From Thermoproteota archaeon (lineage in GTDB: Archaea > Korarchaeota > Korarchaeia > Korarchaeales > Korarchaeaceae), in the NCBI GenBank assembly GCA_021158805.1, contig JAGGTZ010000198.1, forward strand, positions 1 through 15,832: a stretch of DNA of 15,832 nucleotides, in the 5' to 3' direction. Numbering within the stretch: the first letter of the stretch is position 1; every line of letters starts with the position of its first letter. Position numbers and translations under genes: made by a program. This document shows, in pieces, positions 14,361 through 15,832 of the stretch. Under the pieces are notes generated by a model. That model ran no database searches. It was not told where the DNA came from and saw nothing but the letters and a program-made list of their open reading frames with translations.

Positions 14361-14368
14361 TTTTAAAG
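14361..14368 (-). promoter_or_regulatory. TATA box of the HD phosphohydrolase gene
   Basis: The minus strand reads CTTTAAAA. Its centre is 26 bases before the A of the ATG at 14338, the standard archaeal TATA-to-start distance, so the mRNA is probably leaderless and the upstream TTG is not used. Confidence 0.5.
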
Positions 14369-14401
14369 ACATCTAACTTCGTATTTAGATAGGCGAGTTT
14401 A

Positions 14402-14428
14402 GTGATCACCTTGAATCCGAATATTCGG
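14402..14428. promoter_or_regulatory. Two palindromes, GTGATCAC and CCGAATATTCGG
   Basis: GTGATCAC (14402-14409) and the perfect 12-base palindrome CCGAATATTCGG (14417-14428) lie 8 bases apart, between the end of the thioredoxin-fold gene and the HD gene's TATA box, 34-67 bases upstream of that box. With no spacer the 12-mer would make a poor RNA hairpin, so a dimeric regulator's DNA site is likelier than a terminator. Confidence 0.4.
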
Positions 14429-14439
14429 CCATGAATGGG

Positions 14440-14772
14440 TCACTTTAGGATACCAAGTCTCTTAAATGCATCTAATATCATTTCCTTTGGAGGTACGCTG
14501 TAATACTTCCCCTCCCACTTATATACCCTGCTGCACGCAGAGGTATATTTACCAATGTCCTTGAAGGTGGGATCCACATCAACTCCATTTACCCTAACAG
14601 TTGGAATACCTAGCACCTTGTGGCGGCATGCTTCTTCATCATTAGCAAGGAGGATGTCTTCGATTTCATAATCGTCGATTCCTGCTTCTTTTAGGGCCTC
14701 AGAGACAGACGATACGACTGGGTCCTTTGGGCATTCGGGAGTATAATATATCGTGATCTTAACCTTAGCCAT
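14440..14772 (-). CDS. Thioredoxin-fold protein with a single active-site-region cysteine
   Basis: A 110-residue small thioredoxin/glutaredoxin-like protein. It starts with a beta strand (KVKITIYYT) leading to ECPKDP at 13-18, where C14 stands alone instead of the usual CxxC. The cis-proline strand is GIPTVRVNGVDVDP at 55-68, and C80 (ACSRVY) and a C-terminal PPKEMILDAFKRLGI helix follow. The GxPTxRVNGxDVDP...CRxY layout recalls a family of small thioredoxin-like proteins that are often paired with metal or arsenic resistance genes. No such genes are nearby. C14, C49 and C80 could form a non-standard redox pair or bind metal. The ATG at 14772 has GGGTGG four bases upstream and a TATA-like ATAAAAAT at 14802-14809. 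Confidence 0.75.
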   Translation of the reverse strand: MAKVKITIYYTPECPKDPVVSSVSEALKEAGIDDYEIEDILLANDEEACRHKVLGIPTVRVNGVDVDPTFKDIGKYTSACSRVYKWEGKYYSVPPKEMILDAFKRLGILK

Positions 14773-14801
14773 TTAACCACCCATTAGTAGATGAATACCC
14801 C

Positions 14802-14809
14802 ATTTTTAT
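14802..14809 (-). promoter_or_regulatory. Candidate TATA box of the thioredoxin-fold gene
   Basis: ATAAAAAT on the minus strand predicts a transcript start near 14780, just before the GGGTGG ribosome-binding site and 8 bases before the ATG. Read by eye. Confidence 0.35.
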
Positions 14810-14909
14810 TCTCTTTGGATCGGCAGCTCACATTTAATATCACAATAGGATAAGGGAATATCTTTAGAGTTAATGTGGGGAACAGAAAAATAATGTAAGC
14901 CGAGCTGGT

Positions 14910-14925
14910 GGGAGAACCCCCTCCC
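14910..14925. other. Small hairpin in a GC-rich patch
   Basis: GGGAG (14910-14914) pairs with CTCCC (14921-14925) around AACCCC. It lies in the 221-base gap between the divergent thioredoxin-fold and RDD genes, about 70 bases before the RDD start. Within a generally AT-rich gap it stands out, but the stem is short and no function can be assigned. Nothing else is recognised in this gap. Confidence 0.3.
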
Positions 14926-14993
14926 TTGGAAAAATGTTATCACCTTCCTAAGAATAGGTTTTATTCCTGCTCCAGCAAGAATGCGGGGATGAG

Positions 14994-15832
14994 ATGAAAC
15001 ACGACTTACATGGAATTATCCCTTCTAAGCTTTCTACAAGAGTTATAGCTCACCTAGTAGACCTGATAATAACTTCAGTAGCATTTTCGCCTGTATACCT
15101 CCTAGTAAGTTCCTTAATTAGTTCCCTCCCTCCATTCTTCCTCACAATATTGGTATCCTCTTACCTCATCCTTCTAATACTCTACTTCGTTATTTTTGAA
15201 GGGATCAGCTCTACTTCTCCGGGTAAGCGGCTCCTTGGACTTTATGTCATCTCCCTGGACGATATGACCGAGATAGGATTTAGGAAGGCATTTGCAAGGA
15301 ATGTGATGAGGTTATCGGACATGGCAACTCTCTACCTCGTTATCCTCTTCTCAAGAGCTGGTATGAGGATAGGAGATATTGCCGCTAACACAATTGTCGT
15401 CTCTAGGGAATTACTGTCCCTCGAGGTACCTCGAGGAAACGATCCAATTTCTAGAGACGTTAGATCAGGTATAGAGATATCTCTATTGGCCCTGACGGAA
15501 GAGAAGCTATCAATTACCAGTGAAGATACTAAGGAGAAGTTGATTAAATATATCGAGAGGTATGAGGGCCTCCCTTCATATAGGAGGATCTATGAGGAAC
15601 TGGAGGAGTTCGAGTCGATAGAGGAGGCTAGGAGGATTGCAGCCGCCATGATAGTAAATCCTCCCTTAGGAAGTAAACTATTAGGCATACAGGATCTCAT
15701 AGAGATTTATGAACGTGCATCGAGACTCTGCTACTATATAGAGAGCAGGGATCTATTAAAGAAGAGAGCTAACCTGATGAAGGGGCTAATCAATATAAAA
15801 AGCAGATCCCCGAGGGTATCTGAACTAATTAG
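14994..15832 (+). CDS. RDD-family membrane protein with a helical C-terminal extension (partial, runs off the end)
   Basis: From ATG 14994 the frame stays open for 279 codons to the window edge, beginning MKHDLHGIIPSKL. Residues 12-145 form an RDD domain. It includes LSTRVIAHLVDLII, with the hallmark Arg-Asp spacing; two hydrophobic helices (about 17-45 and 47-68); EGISSTSPGKRLLGLYVIS at 69-87, the family's best-conserved loop; ARNVMRLSD at 101-109; a third helix; and RIGDIAANTIVVS at 124-136. After about residue 140 the protein becomes charged and helical (for example EELEEFESIEEARRIAAAM), apparently a cytoplasmic domain. RDD proteins are poorly characterised; some have been linked to ion transport or envelope functions. 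A weak GGGGATGAG precedes the start. The C-terminus is not seen, so a fusion to another domain cannot be excluded. Confidence 0.8.
   Translation, partial: MKHDLHGIIPSKLSTRVIAHLVDLIITSVAFSPVYLLVSSLISSLPPFFLTILVSSYLILLILYFVIFEGISSTSPGKRLLGLYVISLDDMTEIGFRKAFARNVMRLSDMATLYLVILFSRAGMRIGDIAANTIVVSRELLSLEVPRGNDPISRDVRSGIEISLLALTEEKLSITSEDTKEKLIKYIERYEGLPSYRRIYEELEEFESIEEARRIAAAMIVNPPLGSKLLGIQDLIEIYERASRLCYYIESRDLLKKRANLMKGLINIKSRSPRVSELI

Noticed and set aside
1..15832. tRNA, rRNA, CRISPR, insertion sequence or integration site
   Set aside because: No T-loop or acceptor pairing, regularly spaced repeats, transposase motifs or flanking direct repeats were seen on reading the non-coding parts.

Overview
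The window reads as a dense chromosomal segment from an archaeon, most likely a thermophilic member of the TACK group (Thermoproteota or Korarchaeota). The grounds are TATA-like boxes about 26 bases upstream of several start codons (leaderless or nearly leaderless genes), frequent GTG and TTG starts, heavy AGG/AGA and ATA codon use, a family 4 [4Fe-4S] uracil-DNA glycosylase, a DUF763 protein and a COG3294-type HD phosphohydrolase. The lineage is an inference; no rRNA or tRNA gene is present to settle it. I see no insertion sequence, CRISPR array or prophage gene.

Left end (1-2713, minus strand): a tightly overlapped operon encodes a DRE-TIM acyltransferase, an aconitase-superfamily large subunit and the start of its small subunit. 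It looks at first like leucine biosynthesis. However, the first enzyme carries the motif set I associate with Re-type citrate synthase, and the small subunit starts with an aconitase-like TTDHI...LKY segment. I therefore read the operon as a possible citrate/isocitrate (2-oxoglutarate) module. A gene-poor stretch of about 580 bases (2714-3294) follows, with one clear hairpin.

Phosphate block (3295-6868, plus strand): pstS-pstC-pstA-pstB is complete and overlapping, with no phoU directly after it. It meets, tail to tail with a 9-base overlap, a cell-surface protein built of four beta-sandwich-like domains on a Thr/Val stalk (6860-8509, minus).

Nitrogen and cofactor block (8614-12604): a type I glutamine synthetase (minus) is divergent from a DUF763 gene (plus). 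DUF763 converges on a nadE-UDG pair (minus) coupled by a four-base TTGA overlap. NadE lacks a glutaminase domain and so should use ammonia.

Right end (12665-15832): a coupled pair of unrecognised genes (a four-helix membrane protein and a small helical protein) converges on an HD phosphohydrolase. Then come a single-cysteine thioredoxin-fold protein and an RDD membrane protein cut off by the window edge. If the Re-citrate synthase reading holds, the window links carbon flow to 2-oxoglutarate, ammonia assimilation (GS), phosphate uptake (Pst) and NAD synthesis, but apart from the operons this is proximity only.
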